Part shown: positions 41,801-53,766 of the stretch, in pieces
How the letters are laid out: every line of letters begins with the position of its first letter
Numbering within the stretch: position 1 is the stretch's first letter
Assembly (NCBI GenBank): GCA_940671915.1
Contig: CALNVZ010000174.1
Coordinates: 73,340,054-73,404,053, forward strand
Reading direction: 5' to 3'
From: Paracentrotus lividus
Taxonomy: Eukaryota; Echinodermata; Echinoidea; Camarodonta; Echinidae
DNA: 64,000 nucleotides
The notes under the pieces: generated by a model
Told to the model about the DNA's origin: nothing
The model's database searches: none
The model's input: the letters and a program-made list of their open reading frames with translations, nothing else
Program-made: the position numbers and the translations under genes

Positions 41801-43985
41801 TGAATAGATGAGATATATGTAAGAGAAGTGAACGACTGAGTAGAGATCAGATGTGGAATTTCTGATAATGAATGAAGGACATCCTGTTTAGAAGGACAGA
41901 TTAGAGAAGAGGTTTGAAATGTCAAAGAGGAAATGAATGTGACAAAGCTGAACTAAATAAAAAGACTGAATAGAAATAAGGTCAACTAACAAAGGAAAGC
42001 GCTAAATTACATTAAACATGTTGGCCGTACATATATTCCTTCTTTTAACAAAAAAAATTTCCTGCATAATTTTAATAAATTGTTAATTTAAAAAAAAGTT
42101 TATGTGAGATTTTCGTATGTCTACCAGATTTGAATGTAGTATAGGTGTCACAGAAGATCGCTCTTATACTTTCTCCCGTAGCTCCTTTTAAATTAGTCAT
42201 GTATATAACGTGTGGACTATTTGAAAGAGTTTTTTTGCTACACAAAACAGGAAAATCCAATGACTATGTTTACTTCAAATCATCATGAGTAGGGGGATGA
42301 TGTGTATATGAGAGGGTGTCACAAAACTGTTCTTGTATTACTTTTCACCGTCTTTTTAAGTAGTCTATATTAAAAAGATACATCTTCGAAGAGTTATTTG
42401 GACTACCCAAAAGAGAAGAAATCCGACGCCTGATTGTTTACTATTTTCAGATCAAGAGTATCTATAAGGTTCACAGATAGAGACTCTCCATGATACTACT
42501 TTCCTGACACTTCTCAATAGTCATATAAAACTGACTCTTCGACAGAGTATTTGACCACAAAAAGGAAATCCGACTCTGAATGTTACTTTTTAAATCATTA
42601 GGTATTAAGGTCATTACAAGACTCTCTGTGATACTTTTCCCGACTCTTTTTAATAGTTCATTTAAAAGTGACTCTTCGAAAGATGTTGTATGTTGGACAC
42701 CAAAAAGGAGAAATACCGACCCTGATTGTTACTTTTGCCGATCATGAGGATCATAAAGGGTCATAGAGACTCTCTATGATACTTTTTCCCGACTCTTTTT
42801 GATAGTCATATAAAAGTGACTCTTCGAAAGAGTTATTTGGACACCAAAAAGAAGAAAACCTAACCCTGATTGTTACTTTTGCAGATCATGAGGATCATAA
42901 AGGGTCATAGAGACTCTCCATGATACTCTTTCCTGACGCTTTTCAATAGTCATATAACACTGACTCTTCGAAAGAGTTATTTCGACACCAAAAAGGAAAA
43001 ATCCCGACTCTGAATGTTACTTTTTCAAATCATGAGGATTATAGGGGGTCACAAAGACTCTCTATGATACTTTTTCCCGACTCTTTTTAATAGTCATATA
43101 AAAGTGACTCTTCGAAAGAGTTATTTGGACACCAAAAAGGAGAAATCCCGACCCTGATTGTTACTTTTTCCGATCATGAGGATTTTAAAGGTTCACAAAG
43201 ACTCTCCATGATACTCTTTCCTGACACTTTTCAATAGTCATTATAAAAGTGACTCTTCGAAAGACTTATTTAGACACCAAAAAGGAGACATGCCGACTCT
43301 GATTGTTACTTTTTCCAATCATGAGGATTATAGAGGGTCAAAGAGACTCTCTAAGATACCTTTCCCTGACTCTTTTTATAGTCATACAAAAGTGACTCTT
43401 CGAAAGAGTTATTTAGACACCAAAAGGAGACATCCCGACTCTGATTGTTACTTTCTTGAATCATGAGGATTATAGAGGGTCACAAAGACTCTCTATGATA
43501 CCTTTTTCCCGACTCCTTTTTATAGTGAAAATAAGATTGTGACCCATAAAGGAGTAATGCTGACTCTAATAGAGGAAATCTGTGACTCTGATTAGCACTT
43601 GCAAAACCTCGAGGTCCACAGTGGATCACGTAGACTCTACATGGTGTATTATGCTGACTCCGTAGAGTCATGTCGACTCCTTTAGATAGGAAAATGTGAC
43701 TCTTTATAGTAGTCTGGTCATCACGAGCCACTGATCGTGTCGCTTTGACACTTATTTTTTTCTGTGTGTACCCTAAAAACGAAAAACTTGGGAAAATGGG
43801 TTTTGTACATATCACCTTCAAAGGACCCTAATTCTATGGCCCATTACAGTTTGGACGTAAGCAATGTCTCAAATTAAAGCTGATGAGTTACTTAGTATTT
43901 TAGTAAACAAATCACAGAAATAAACCATATGCTTTTGAAATGATTGACCTTTGAACTTCGATTACCTTTTTTTAGGAACACACTG
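38891..43985. mobile_element. Insertion 2: 1.08-kb foldback, itself interrupted
   Basis: Starts CAGTGTGTTCCTAACAAAAA and ends with the inverted form ...TTAGGAACACACTG, with TA on both sides. The arms mirror each other over 500 or so bases (GATTACCTTTT, CTTACGTCCAAACTGTAATG and so on), centred near 39430. The right arm is broken by the element at 39760-43768. Without it the length is about 1084 bp. The arm centre is rich in GAGACGTC motifs shared with 34300, 35712 and 61219. Confidence 0.85.
39760..43768. mobile_element. Insertion 4: 4-kb element with internal tandem arrays
   Basis: Ends CACACAGAAAAAAATAAGTG and CACTTATTTTTTTCTGTGTG, each flanked by TA. It interrupts TTTCATA|CCCTAAAAAC of the foldback arm. 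Units of about 112 bases recur at 39961, 40073 and 40185 (CCAAACCAGAGTTTAGATGA), and units of about 145 bases from 42420 to 43500 (GTGACTCTTCGAAAGAGTTA). 40690-40870 is mirrored at 41500-41690, so part of it folds back. There is no intact protein gene. Confidence 0.85.
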
Positions 43986-44559
43986 TACACTCTTAAAACA
44001 GTCTAGTTAAATAATCAACTAGATTTCCTAGTCAAGCAAAATTGACTCGAAAACTAGTCGGTACACTACAGTTACTTTTTTTGCCTCCTTTATCTACATT
44101 ACGTTGTTGTCGAATTAACTAAAATGCATTAGTTGCGATTGACGGGTTCCTCATAGGATGATGCGCCGACTGCGCTGCTTATCATGGACAATTCTTTTGC
44201 GCATCGCGGCGCAATGGTTCAGGTAAAAAAAATTGCGCCTAAATTTATGCCTAAATTAATTCGAACGAAAATTAATACAGCTAGCGCCGCCGCACGTTCC
44301 GCAACATGGCAAACATCCTTGTGACTGACACATTGAAAAGAATCGCGCGCCGTATGAGGAACTTATACAGACTTTTATATCGAGTAGGTTTAAAACTGCA
44401 TTTAGTACGTATGGCATGCCTGGTCTTGTGAGTGTTGTCATGATTTTTATATTATTTTTTTGTAGAACGTAACGTAACAAGTTTGACCAGCAATGATCGC
44501 ATCCGTGACTGCACTTCGAGTGTGAGTGCAAGTGTGGCTGTAGTATTGTCTGGACTCCG

Positions 44560-44670
44560 GATAGCCCCGGGCCGGGCCGGGGACGCCGCTATGCGAGGCC
44601 GCCACGAAAGCGTGCGGGCTGTCGCACGTAAGACTCCAGAGTCCCAGGCCCAGCCGCGGCCGTTTGCATA
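44560..44670. promoter_or_regulatory. CpG-rich patch inside insertion 3
   Basis: A local GC- and CpG-rich stretch (CCCCGGGCCGGGCCGGGGAC...) in otherwise AT-rich DNA, about 1.1 kb before the first SAMD3-like exon. It could be the remains of a promoter; there is no direct evidence of activity. Confidence 0.25.
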
Positions 44671-44928
44671 CAAAACTTTTGCCAATAGTGGTTTTCGCTC
44701 GCGAATACTTGCTTCTGCACAAAACAACCCACCACAATGCTGTGCTCTGGATCTCTACGCTTAAAAACAAAGTTAGACTTTCTCAACTATCCTCACTTTT
44801 GTTATTAGAACTTGTTCTAACTTTAAATGCTATTTCCTGTCAGTGAGTGAATGGTAACATTTTCTTTTTGTGATCTCCTAAACAAGTTTTAGTTGCCTAG
44901 AGTCATTGGCAGAATTCTGTTTCTATCA

Positions 44929-45325
44929 GGCCGCTAACTAGGCATTTTTATACGGGGAGGCGTTTCGAAATCTTAAAAGTGACAAAAAGGTACATCAAAT
45001 TTTTTCACGTCACGCCGGGCGAGCAAAAAAGGTACATCAAAAAATTTGCACATCACCTGTGCCGCGATAAGGGGGGGATAGGTGTTTTAAAATTTTCTGC
45101 TTTGACCCTCAATGAAGAGTACCATATATAAGCTAGTTCTATAGCGGGTCTGCTAAGGTTGTTCGATCGGCCCTAAAAAAAATTGATAAGCAGAAAAAAA
45201 AAAGAAAACACTTTTACTCCACTTTTTTTTTTTTTTTTTTTTTTTTTGTGAAGCGGACCTTTGGTCGCCCACGCGCGGGGGCGTTCTTCCGACCCCACGA
45301 ACCCCCCCTGGTTAAGGGCCCGCCT
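44929..45325. repeat. Small TIR element inside insertion 3
   Basis: CAGGCCGCTAACTAGGC on the left and, inverted at the right, AGGCGGGCCCTTAACCAGG. It is similar in style to insertion 1. It contains a T run of about 26. Confidence 0.45.
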
Positions 45326-45692
45326 ATGAAGTGGATCACTCTAGTTGACCTGCCCTGTTCACTGAGAAAAGTAAACCAGAAAGCAAATATGCAAATACAA
45401 TGTAAAGCAGATCTAAACAAGTTCTGCTTTAAAATTGTTCCTAGACACCCCAGCATTCCTCTTTCACTCACATCCTCATTTAACAATATAAAAAAAGAGT
45501 CATTTATGACACAAACCTACTTTAATGTGCCCAGTTTATTTGATGCCCTGTTACAGACATGAGAGAAAACACACTAACCTACTGATAAAATGAGCCACTA
45601 ATGAAATTGAAAATCATAAAATCTTTTCAATTCTCTGTTATTGAGTGAAATAGCTATAGTTAATTGATCGAATATTTTTCCTCGTATATCAG

Positions 45693-48600
45693 GCCCTAAC
45701 GTTACAGATGTTAAGAGGCTCTTGCCAGAGCAGTTGGTGTCACAGCTTTCCTAAGACTAAAGGACGCAGAAGAGACAACGGGCTGTGAGTAAAATTTGAA
45801 TATTCATGTAACTGATCTTGTTGATTTTTCGTAGATTGAAATATTTGCTTGTTTTTTTCCAAATTTATTCTTTACAATTCCAAATAATGGAAATCATGCC
45901 CTCTACCACGAAGGATGGAAGTGCATTAGAAGTACCAAAAAAACACCGAATTTAAGCAACGAAGACACATTTATGAACAAAACTTAGAATATTTCAATTC
46001 TTGGGATAAATGTTTTATTTTAACCCTGCACGCATGTCTTTGGCTAACGTCCTGGCAAGATTGCGGTGCAGCCAGACCAAATACTATATCATGTAGCTTT
46101 AGCTTAGCTTTTTAACTTTGCTATTATATATGTGTAGGGATGCATTCGCCAGGTCTGAGTTGCTATGCAAAGTTGGCTATTGTATTGTTGGAAGGTTATT
46201 GCAATGTACCCCAATTGTAATAGAGTTATAGCGAGCTTTGAACATACATTTCATTTTCTTTCTCAGAGCACTGGTTCACCAGCTGGGGAGCAAACGAGAA
46301 GCCATCTGGCTATTTGGAATCCGCATTAGTTACGTTCAGAAGAGACGCGGCAGAAAAGTTCATTGCTGAGCCACAAAGAAGAAGGCAACAAAACTAGCTA
46401 CCGAATAGCATCGAGGACTTAACTGGGACTAATTTAAGTGTCAAGCTTACAACATGTTGACCTATTCACTATATAAGCTATATCATAGCTGAGAAATATA
46501 ATTGGAAACGATGTTTTCATAGACACCTAGGTCGTGAGGTCAAGAGAGATGAAATTTAATTGAGTCCTAACTCTTCTATGTTTATTTTATAAAATCTAAT
46601 ATCTAAACAGGTAATTCTAATAATTAGTCCCTTATCTTCTAGATTGGCGCCGAAAGACTAAACACCACCAACCGAGGGTAATAGCGACCAACTAATATCT
46701 TTTAAAAAGAAGCTTATTTGCAAGAAAATTTAAAGCATAATTGATTAGGTAAGTCTCACCGATCAAACCTCTAACAATTTCGCAGAACTTTAGACTTGTT
46801 CCATTATCTCTGTTCATCTCACTAGTGTTTCTTATGTTTATATCTGCACCCCTTAGAACACAAACTTTCTGTGATACATGTTACTGTCAATTTTTACAAT
46901 ACCTGGGTCTAACATGTCTTTGCATTTGTGTATAGAATAGCACAACTCTTGTCCAAGACCAATGCAGTAACGTGCTCTATGTATAAACTGTCTTGATAGT
47001 CTACAACGTCGGCATGCATCGCAAGTAATACATCATGGAGGTTTGCATACCGGGTGTACTGTGTGTGTATGAAAACTATAGATAAGAAAGGAAAGAAAAC
47101 CTTGTATTTTCGATAGGACCCATCATCGCCTTGCTGGGGTGTGTCCCAAAAGTCCGTCGGCCAATCAACTTGATCGGTGAGGCTTTATACATAGCCCTAG
47201 ATTACTTCATGACGAAAGCCCGAGCGACCGCCTCTTGGCATCTCTCAAAAGTGTGTATATTCTTAGCGCCAACGTAGTACATTTGGAACACACCAGGCCC
47301 TGGACCCAGATATCCTTGCGTCTCCGACGATGTGAATTAAACGCTAAGTTATCTAAAAGTTTCTATAATCAATACACACACAACCTCTCAAACATCAACA
47401 GGTACCAAAATCCACCATACATCTACACCACAATATGCACACTCACAGGAATACAAGAATGATCAGAGTAGAGTTGGTTCAACGGTTTAAAAGATCACAG
47501 GTCACAGGGGTGACGAAAACAAAAAAACCACTATGACGAAATTTGGAGTAGTCACAGAGGTTTGCTCACTTTTATATTTTTCTTGAGCTTTTAAATGTGT
47601 AGTTCCGGTTGGTTGGTGATATTTTGGTCGAATTTTTCTGTTTAATCGAGCTTCTACACAGCACAGGAAAGGGTCACTTAAAAATTCCCCAATCCGGTGT
47701 TATTCTTCATATTTCATAGTGTTATAAGAATGATTAATTCAATGCACATTGCAAATTATAAACACTGCTTTGACATAATGAAAATTGAGGAGTTATTTGT
47801 TTTTCAACATCAAAATTGAACTATTTGTGCTGGCCAAACAAGCACGACCGTGATTCTATGGGGCATTCTCAGTGAATTGTATCTCTAGGTCTTTTTTAAC
47901 CTTATTGCCAATCAATGTATAGTACATTGTGCACAATAATAGCAATATCATCTTCATGATACTGCCTTACATGTATGTGGAAGCCAAATGTAAAAGACAA
48001 AGAAAATGATTTGGTTGGCATCCTTGCATGTAGCCTATTTGAAGATTAAATTTTGTGATAAAATGTCCACTTTCCTGTGGAATTACCCAAATAAATTGCT
48101 TTCCCTTTCAATTGATATTGGATTAATCTTGGTAATACTTTTGAATTTATTTCTAGATCCAGCAGGATTTTTCGAATTTTGTATCCTGCTGCTGCAGACC
48201 GGCTGTTTCTGAGTGGCCCAAGATAGCCCCTCTCATCCTGCAGTATGCCAACGTGCATACCCAACAATGGCAGCATGGATTAAACATTCCACACCTATGT
48301 AAGAACATTAAAAAGTATTATATCTTTAAGTTAAAGGTTTTGAATTCAAAAGTATGCGACTGCACGCTTACCTTTCTGCAAAGGGCACCATTTACAGATA
48401 AACGTACACATACAGCTTAGGCGAGACATCCATGCACTTTTTGGCTGGCTCAATGCCATATGCTTTCTGAGCTTTCCACTTTCATTCTTTAAATGCTTCA
48501 CTTTTTTTTCATGTGTTCAAAGATGTCAATAGGATCACATACAGGTACATTTAAATCTGTTGGGGTATTTATACTTGGTTATGGAAATTTCGTAATATAT

Positions 48601-50198
48601 TCATTTTTGTTATTAATTTTTATTTGTTTAAATGTTTTTATTTGATTACTTTCTCTCTAATTTTGCAGCATTATCTGACAGTGCCTGCCCAGCAAGCTGT
48701 CAAAGAGGCAATGGCTTTGTTGGCCTTACCTTGCATCGTCCGCCGGGATAAAGAAAATCGTAAACGCACCATAAGGTCGAGTAAGGCTGAAGCTGTGAAG
48801 GCATTTGTTGTACATCGGCCCGGTAAGAAAATCATATATGGAAATGCAGATCTCCCAACCTTGGTTGTCTAATAATGTTGAAGAGCAATTCGGACAAAAG
48901 CATGAATCCAGACATATTTTACATCTACGGAAAGGCGATTTTATGGATAATATGTCTAAGTAACGATTTTACATCAAATTCAATCATACTGTAACAGAAA
49001 ACTTGATTTTAGAGAGAGCTGTTAGTGCCAAGAGTATCCACTGTGAGCAGAGGGACAAAAGATATTGGACAAAGTTAAGCAGCTCCCATTCAAGCATTAA
49101 CCAAAGCCTTGAAAGCAGCCAAGGCTTATTTCCATTGGGGTCATTTGATGTTTCACTTGCACACCAAATTAATTTGGGAAATACTTTTTTTTTGTTTTGC
49201 ATATAGCCATTATGAAGGCTTGAATGGAATTGTTTGTTTTGTTCAATTCCTTTTCCAATCTCCTCATGGCGAAACTCCCTTGGCTGACGTCACAGGACAA
49301 ATCACTTTTCGCAATCTGTATTACGTTCGGGAAAGTTTGGAAACCTCCACATTCTAGGCTTGTTAATGCCTTTGTGATTCTTCTTTGATTTCTCATTTCT
49401 ACCGTAAAACCCTTAGGCTTTTAGTCAATAGGCGGGTTTACTAATAATTTAAGAACGCCAGTAACGTGGTATTCCTTAAGACAGGTTAGTAGCAATTGAA
49501 CTACAAAGTTTGGAATCCAGTTTGCATACATTTCTTGTTGTTATGTCGGGCAAGCCTTTCGGGATGTCAAAACAACCATTGTGTATAGAGAACGCATAAA
49601 ATTTGCATTGTAAAGTCAGTTCTCACTCAAAATCAATGAGGTTTGTTTTAACAACCCTGACCTGAGTACTTCTTTCTATTCTTACTGCTTTTCTATTGCC
49701 TGTAACTTAATAAAACTGGTATGATTAGAATGCTAACACCATTTGGAAGAGAATGACACCTAGTTTGTCTCCAGAGCACATCAGGTTCTTAAGATATCAT
49801 TAAAAAAAAACAGAGGGCAAAAATTGTGCATGTAACAACTCCAACCCTTTTCAGGATGACCAATTCCTGACATGCGACCATCTACTTTAGTTTACACATG
49901 TAATGTTTCTGAAAAGTAATGGAGCAACTTAATTTTCTATTTCTTTCAGGTTGGTACAAATCTCCCTCAATACTATAGAGACATCAAAACAGAAGCAGCC
50001 GTTTGTCCTGGCACTAGGGGACAACATTCTCAAGCAGGAGCAAGTCTTTGTAATCTGCGATGGTGTTGCTCTGGAAGCTAAATCCCTCATTCATGGGTGG
50101 ACCTTTGTTTCAAGTCCATCTTCGTTCTCTGGGTAGACTATCCTTGGGAGGCAGCCAACACTTATGACTTTCTGCAGAAAGTCATTTACAAGATGTGA
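45693..50198 (+). pseudogene. Decayed SAM-domain ('SAMD3-like') family gene
   Basis: Exon-like blocks with splice signals are at 45693-45784, 46267 to about 46390, 48157-48298, 48669-48822 and 49950 to about 50198. They translate in pieces to PNVTDVKRLLPEQLVSQL + RLKDAEETTG (end of a SAM domain), SEWPKIAPLILQYANVHTQQ, AMALLALPCIVRRDKENRKR...AFVVHRPG, and QPFVLALGDNILKQEQVFVI...CFKSIFVLWVDYPWEAANTY. The last two match the C-terminal pattern of the uncharacterised, multi-copy SAMD3-like proteins of fish and invertebrates. Frame shifts occur inside the first, third and last blocks, and the splice phase between the last two disagrees. I read it as a pseudogene. Sequencing errors could explain some of the shifts. 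Confidence 0.6.
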
Positions 50199-51262
50199 TA
50201 GTGGAAAACCTAATTGCAAGACCACAACACCATCCAGTACCATTTCCCTAAGAGCTTACATCTCTAATTTTGCATCATAGAGTCCTAGGAAATGTTATAA
50301 GGTTAGTAGCCCAAATGAGCAAACCCACAAAACTTGAGGTGAGAATGAAACAGGCCTTTTCAAAGACAAGTTATAATGTATTACATGTATACTTGCCTGT
50401 TGACTTCTCAAAAGTATTAAATTTGAAAGAGATTTGCATTTCTATTAGGGCTATTTCATGATAAACGAGGCATTTCAGAATATGGCTTTTATCACACCTG
50501 GGTTATTAAATTATGAAGATAAATAAAAAAGTAACTGATTTTATTTGATGAACATCAGTATGAGCAAGCTACACAAGCTTTTTTACAGAGTTTGGTTTAG
50601 TCTTCATATACATTTTTTGACCAAATCATCCATTTTAACACATTTTTGGAGTCCAAAATTAATTTGCACATTTTTCTAAATGAATTTTGGGGAAAATGGT
50701 GCAAAAGGATGTGAAGTTTTCTTACCAGTTGAATAGCTAAACCTTTGTAGATCATTACAAAAGTTGAATGAAGAAAATTTGTTAAGATTTGAAAAAGATA
50801 TGTAAATTTTTGTAGAATTATGTAGTTCGTGATAAAAAATTTACTTTATCTCTCCAGGATATGCTTATATTATAGGTGGGATAAAACAGGAAAAATATGT
50901 ACACCTTCATTCAACTTTTTTTTCACCCTTTATAAGCTAACTTTATGTCCTGGGTTACAAAACTTGCATCATGGGCACAGACTGTGTGTCCCAGGTCATA
51001 ATTTACGTCGCAAATCGCAAGTTCATGACGTTGCCATTTTAAATGGCCTGTTGCTCAGCATACTTTGGAGCCCCCATATCAATATGTTAAATATGTTTAT
51101 TTCATTGTACATACAATTTCACAAATGGTTGTAGCTGTATATATAAAAAAAATTCACAGAATTTACATAAATAAGCAGAAAAATGACATCTAAAATTAAC
51201 ATGTAAAAAACAACAACAATATCTCCAAATCAAACCTAAAAATTCCCCTTTAAAATAAACCG

Positions 51263-51434
51263 AGGGGTGTTTCACCAAATCGTTCTTTAAGTTATGAACG
51301 ACTTTTAAGAAAAACTGGAGTACGTTTAATGCGTGTAATATGCATATGATTTCGATCATTCAGCACAAGAACTGATACCAGTCGTTCTTAAAATCGTTCA
51401 TAAAGTCTTTCGTAACTTGGTGATACACCGCTCT
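51263..51434. repeat. Hairpin MITE inside insertion 3
   Basis: GAGGGGTGTTTCACCAAATC on the left and CTTGGTGATACACCGCTCT on the right. The arms continue inward (GTTCTTTAAGTTATGAACGA / TCGTTCATAAAGTCTTTCGT). Confidence 0.7.
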
Positions 51435-52150
51435 GGCTTTACAAAGTTACGAGCAAAAGGAAGGTTCATAAATGAATCTTAAAAAAGGTTTTTGATCTTG
51501 AACAAATATGGAATTATGCAATTTAATGCTTATTGTATTATATGTTATCGGAATGTTCTCGGATAATTGATTGAAATGTGTGAATTTAAACTACTGGTAT
51601 TGAATAAAATGCAAAGTGTTAATTTGCATGTTGTCTTGAATCTTAAATGGTTTATGCTTGCAATTTTCTACGAATCGAGTTTCATGTTTGCTTGCAGATT
51701 AACTGAACTGTGATGGCACGCACACAAAAGGCAAAGGAGGTCCGTGAAAGAATGCAAGTGAATGCTGTGACTGTAAGAATGGTGAAAATTGAAAAAAATG
51801 ACAATAATATTAGTGAAAGAGGAATAACTATATTTGTTGTCAATAATGACTGATAAAAGAGTGACAAGTGACTAGAAATCAAGTGTAATGACTGTAATAT
51901 CAATGAAAGTGTGTTGACTACATTAGTCAAAACTGACTAGTCAAAATAGTGAAAGTGACAAGAAATCCAGTTAGAAGTTTTGACTGACTATCTAGTCAAA
52001 TAAATTTAACTAGAAATATCTAGTCAAATTGACTAATTGCTAGTTGGCTCCCAGCTGACCCTTTTGCCTAGTCAGATTTGACTAGATATCAGTCAAATTT
52101 AACTAGATGTTTTTAAGAGTGTAATACTCTATTCAATTTGCAACATTGAC

Positions 52151-53365
52151 TCACTGGCGTAAATCCGGGGGGATGGGGGGATACATCCCCCCCAGATTTT
52201 GGGGAGGGGGGGATGGCCTGTACAAACATCCCCCCAGTTTTCAAGAAAGAAATGAAAAAAAAATACACTAGATAACTGTGTTCTTGGTTAAAATAGCGCT
52301 TTCAATACTAAAAATGCCTCTTTTTTACTCCAAAAATCCTCAAAATCTCCTGCTCGGTCGCTATGCGACCTCGCACTAAGTAACAAACAGTAGATATAAA
52401 AAGGTTGGATCCAATGCCCTCTGTCTAGGGACAAACCTTTACTAAAGGGTGTTGTTGACAGTCAAAAACATTAATGTAGTGTGTTGCAGGCCGTTGGTGG
52501 AGGGCTTGGGCCTGCAGCATACAAAAATTTTCATAGCAAAGATTGTGGTTTTGTTTTCTATCGTTGTTATTTAACAAAGGATGTAAAATTTATCTTCTAA
52601 ATGGATACTAAATTTTCGGCTCGCGCTTCGCTCTCGCTGATATTAAATAGGATCTATACTGCTCAAAATAATATCCCTCCATTATTAACTTTTAAATTTC
52701 GGCTCGCGCTTCGCGCTCGCATTACTTTTCCATACTAAAGTAACAGGAATCAAGGCAGCCATTATGATTCTTAAAAGCATACATTCAAAGATAAATTTTA
52801 TTCGTATCCCCTATCTCCCCGAAACATTTCTCTTTAGATCTATGCCTCTGATCTAAAGTGTCCCCTTTCCAGAAAGTGCCCTTTTTATCGAGACCCCACT
52901 TTTACAATCCGTTCCGCCTGTACTATACATTTCTTGTTTTGTTTTATTTTTATTATTTTTTTCGCGCTCACGGATACTATATAGGACCTTTAATGCACCA
53001 TGAAACATATCCAATTTCAGCTTAAAATTTTCGGCTCGCGCTCCGCGCTCGCCTGATACTATTAGAACTATAATGCACAAATATCTCCAACAAACTTTAG
53101 GCTTAAAATTTTCGGCTCGCGCTTCGCGCTCGCATTCAGTTTTTCCATTACTAAATGAACCGTATAATCAAGGCAACCATAAGCCAATAATCATACATTC
53201 AAAGACAAATTCTATTCGCACCCCTCCCTCTCGCCTCTGATATATGGGTATTAAAAAAACGTTCCTTGTGTCACTATTACTATTGTATGTGAAACAAGAT
53301 CGCGACAAGTTGGCAAATTATTTCGGTCATCCCCCCCACTCCTCGACACGGATTTACGCCCTTGA
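52151..53365. mobile_element. Insertion 5: GGCGTAAATCCG element
   Basis: Inverted ends TCACTGGCGTAAATCCG and CGGATTTACGCCCTTGA (15 of 17 match), flanked by TTGAC on both sides. It contains several GCTCGCGCTTCGCGCTCGC-type motifs as in insertion 1, and G/C runs next to the ends. No transposase is seen. Confidence 0.8.
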
Positions 53366-53766
53366 TTTGACTTCTGACTTGTCCTAACATTCAGGTGTTC
53401 TGCCCATGCAGGAACAACACTATCGTTACAATTAGGGTGTCCTTTAAAAGAGGAATAAATGAACGTCACAATGGTATAAAATTCAATAAAAATGAGAAAA
53501 TATCCACAAAGTTATCTGGATCTAAAATCAAGGTGCCTAACTTTAATGTGATCAATAAAAATGCATTTTACAACATTTGACTTTTTACTTTTCTCCATAT
53601 TCTGATATTCTGTGCATTGAAGCATGATACAATAATTACAAATAGGATATCAATAAAAAGGGGAATAAATTATCTTTCTAATGGTATGAATATCAGGAAT
53701 AACTACAGCGTACCTGAAAAGTTATCATTGCCCAAAGTCTATTTGCGAAACTTTTTGTGAGGGGTT

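Larger units (their letters stand above)
43988..52121. mobile_element. Insertion 3: 8.1-kb TA-flanked element carrying a SAMD3-like gene remnant
   Basis: The left end reads CACTCTTAAAACAGTCTAGT and the right end, inverted, CACTCTTAAAAACATCTAGT. TA lies on both sides (43986-43987 and 52122-52123). Subterminal CTAGTCAAAT-type repeats are dense at both ends. The interior holds a CpG-rich patch (44560-44670), a small MITE (44929-45325), the gene remnant (45693-50198) and another MITE (51263-51434). I find no transposase. Confidence 0.8.
36597..53766. mobile_element. Foldback element X, third copy, split by four insertions
   Basis: The left end AACCCCTCACAAAAAGTTCC after TA (36595-36596) and the right end ...CTTTTTGTGAGGGGTT before TA (53767-53768) belong to one element. 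X sequence resumes in order at 38631, 52124 and 53366, in line with the intact copy at 2080-3145. Removing the four insertions and one copy of each target duplication leaves about 1062 bp, against 1066 bp in the intact copy. Confidence 0.88.

Noticed and set aside
44256..44786. Overlapping open frames on both strands near the CpG-rich patch
   Set aside because: Long frames are expected in GC-rich DNA. No domain or splice context was seen.
46440..46680. LTR-like segment (CTATATAAGC, then TTGGCGCCGAAAG resembling a tRNA primer site)
   Set aside because: No second LTR, no gag/pol and no TG...CA boundaries were found. One short match is not enough.
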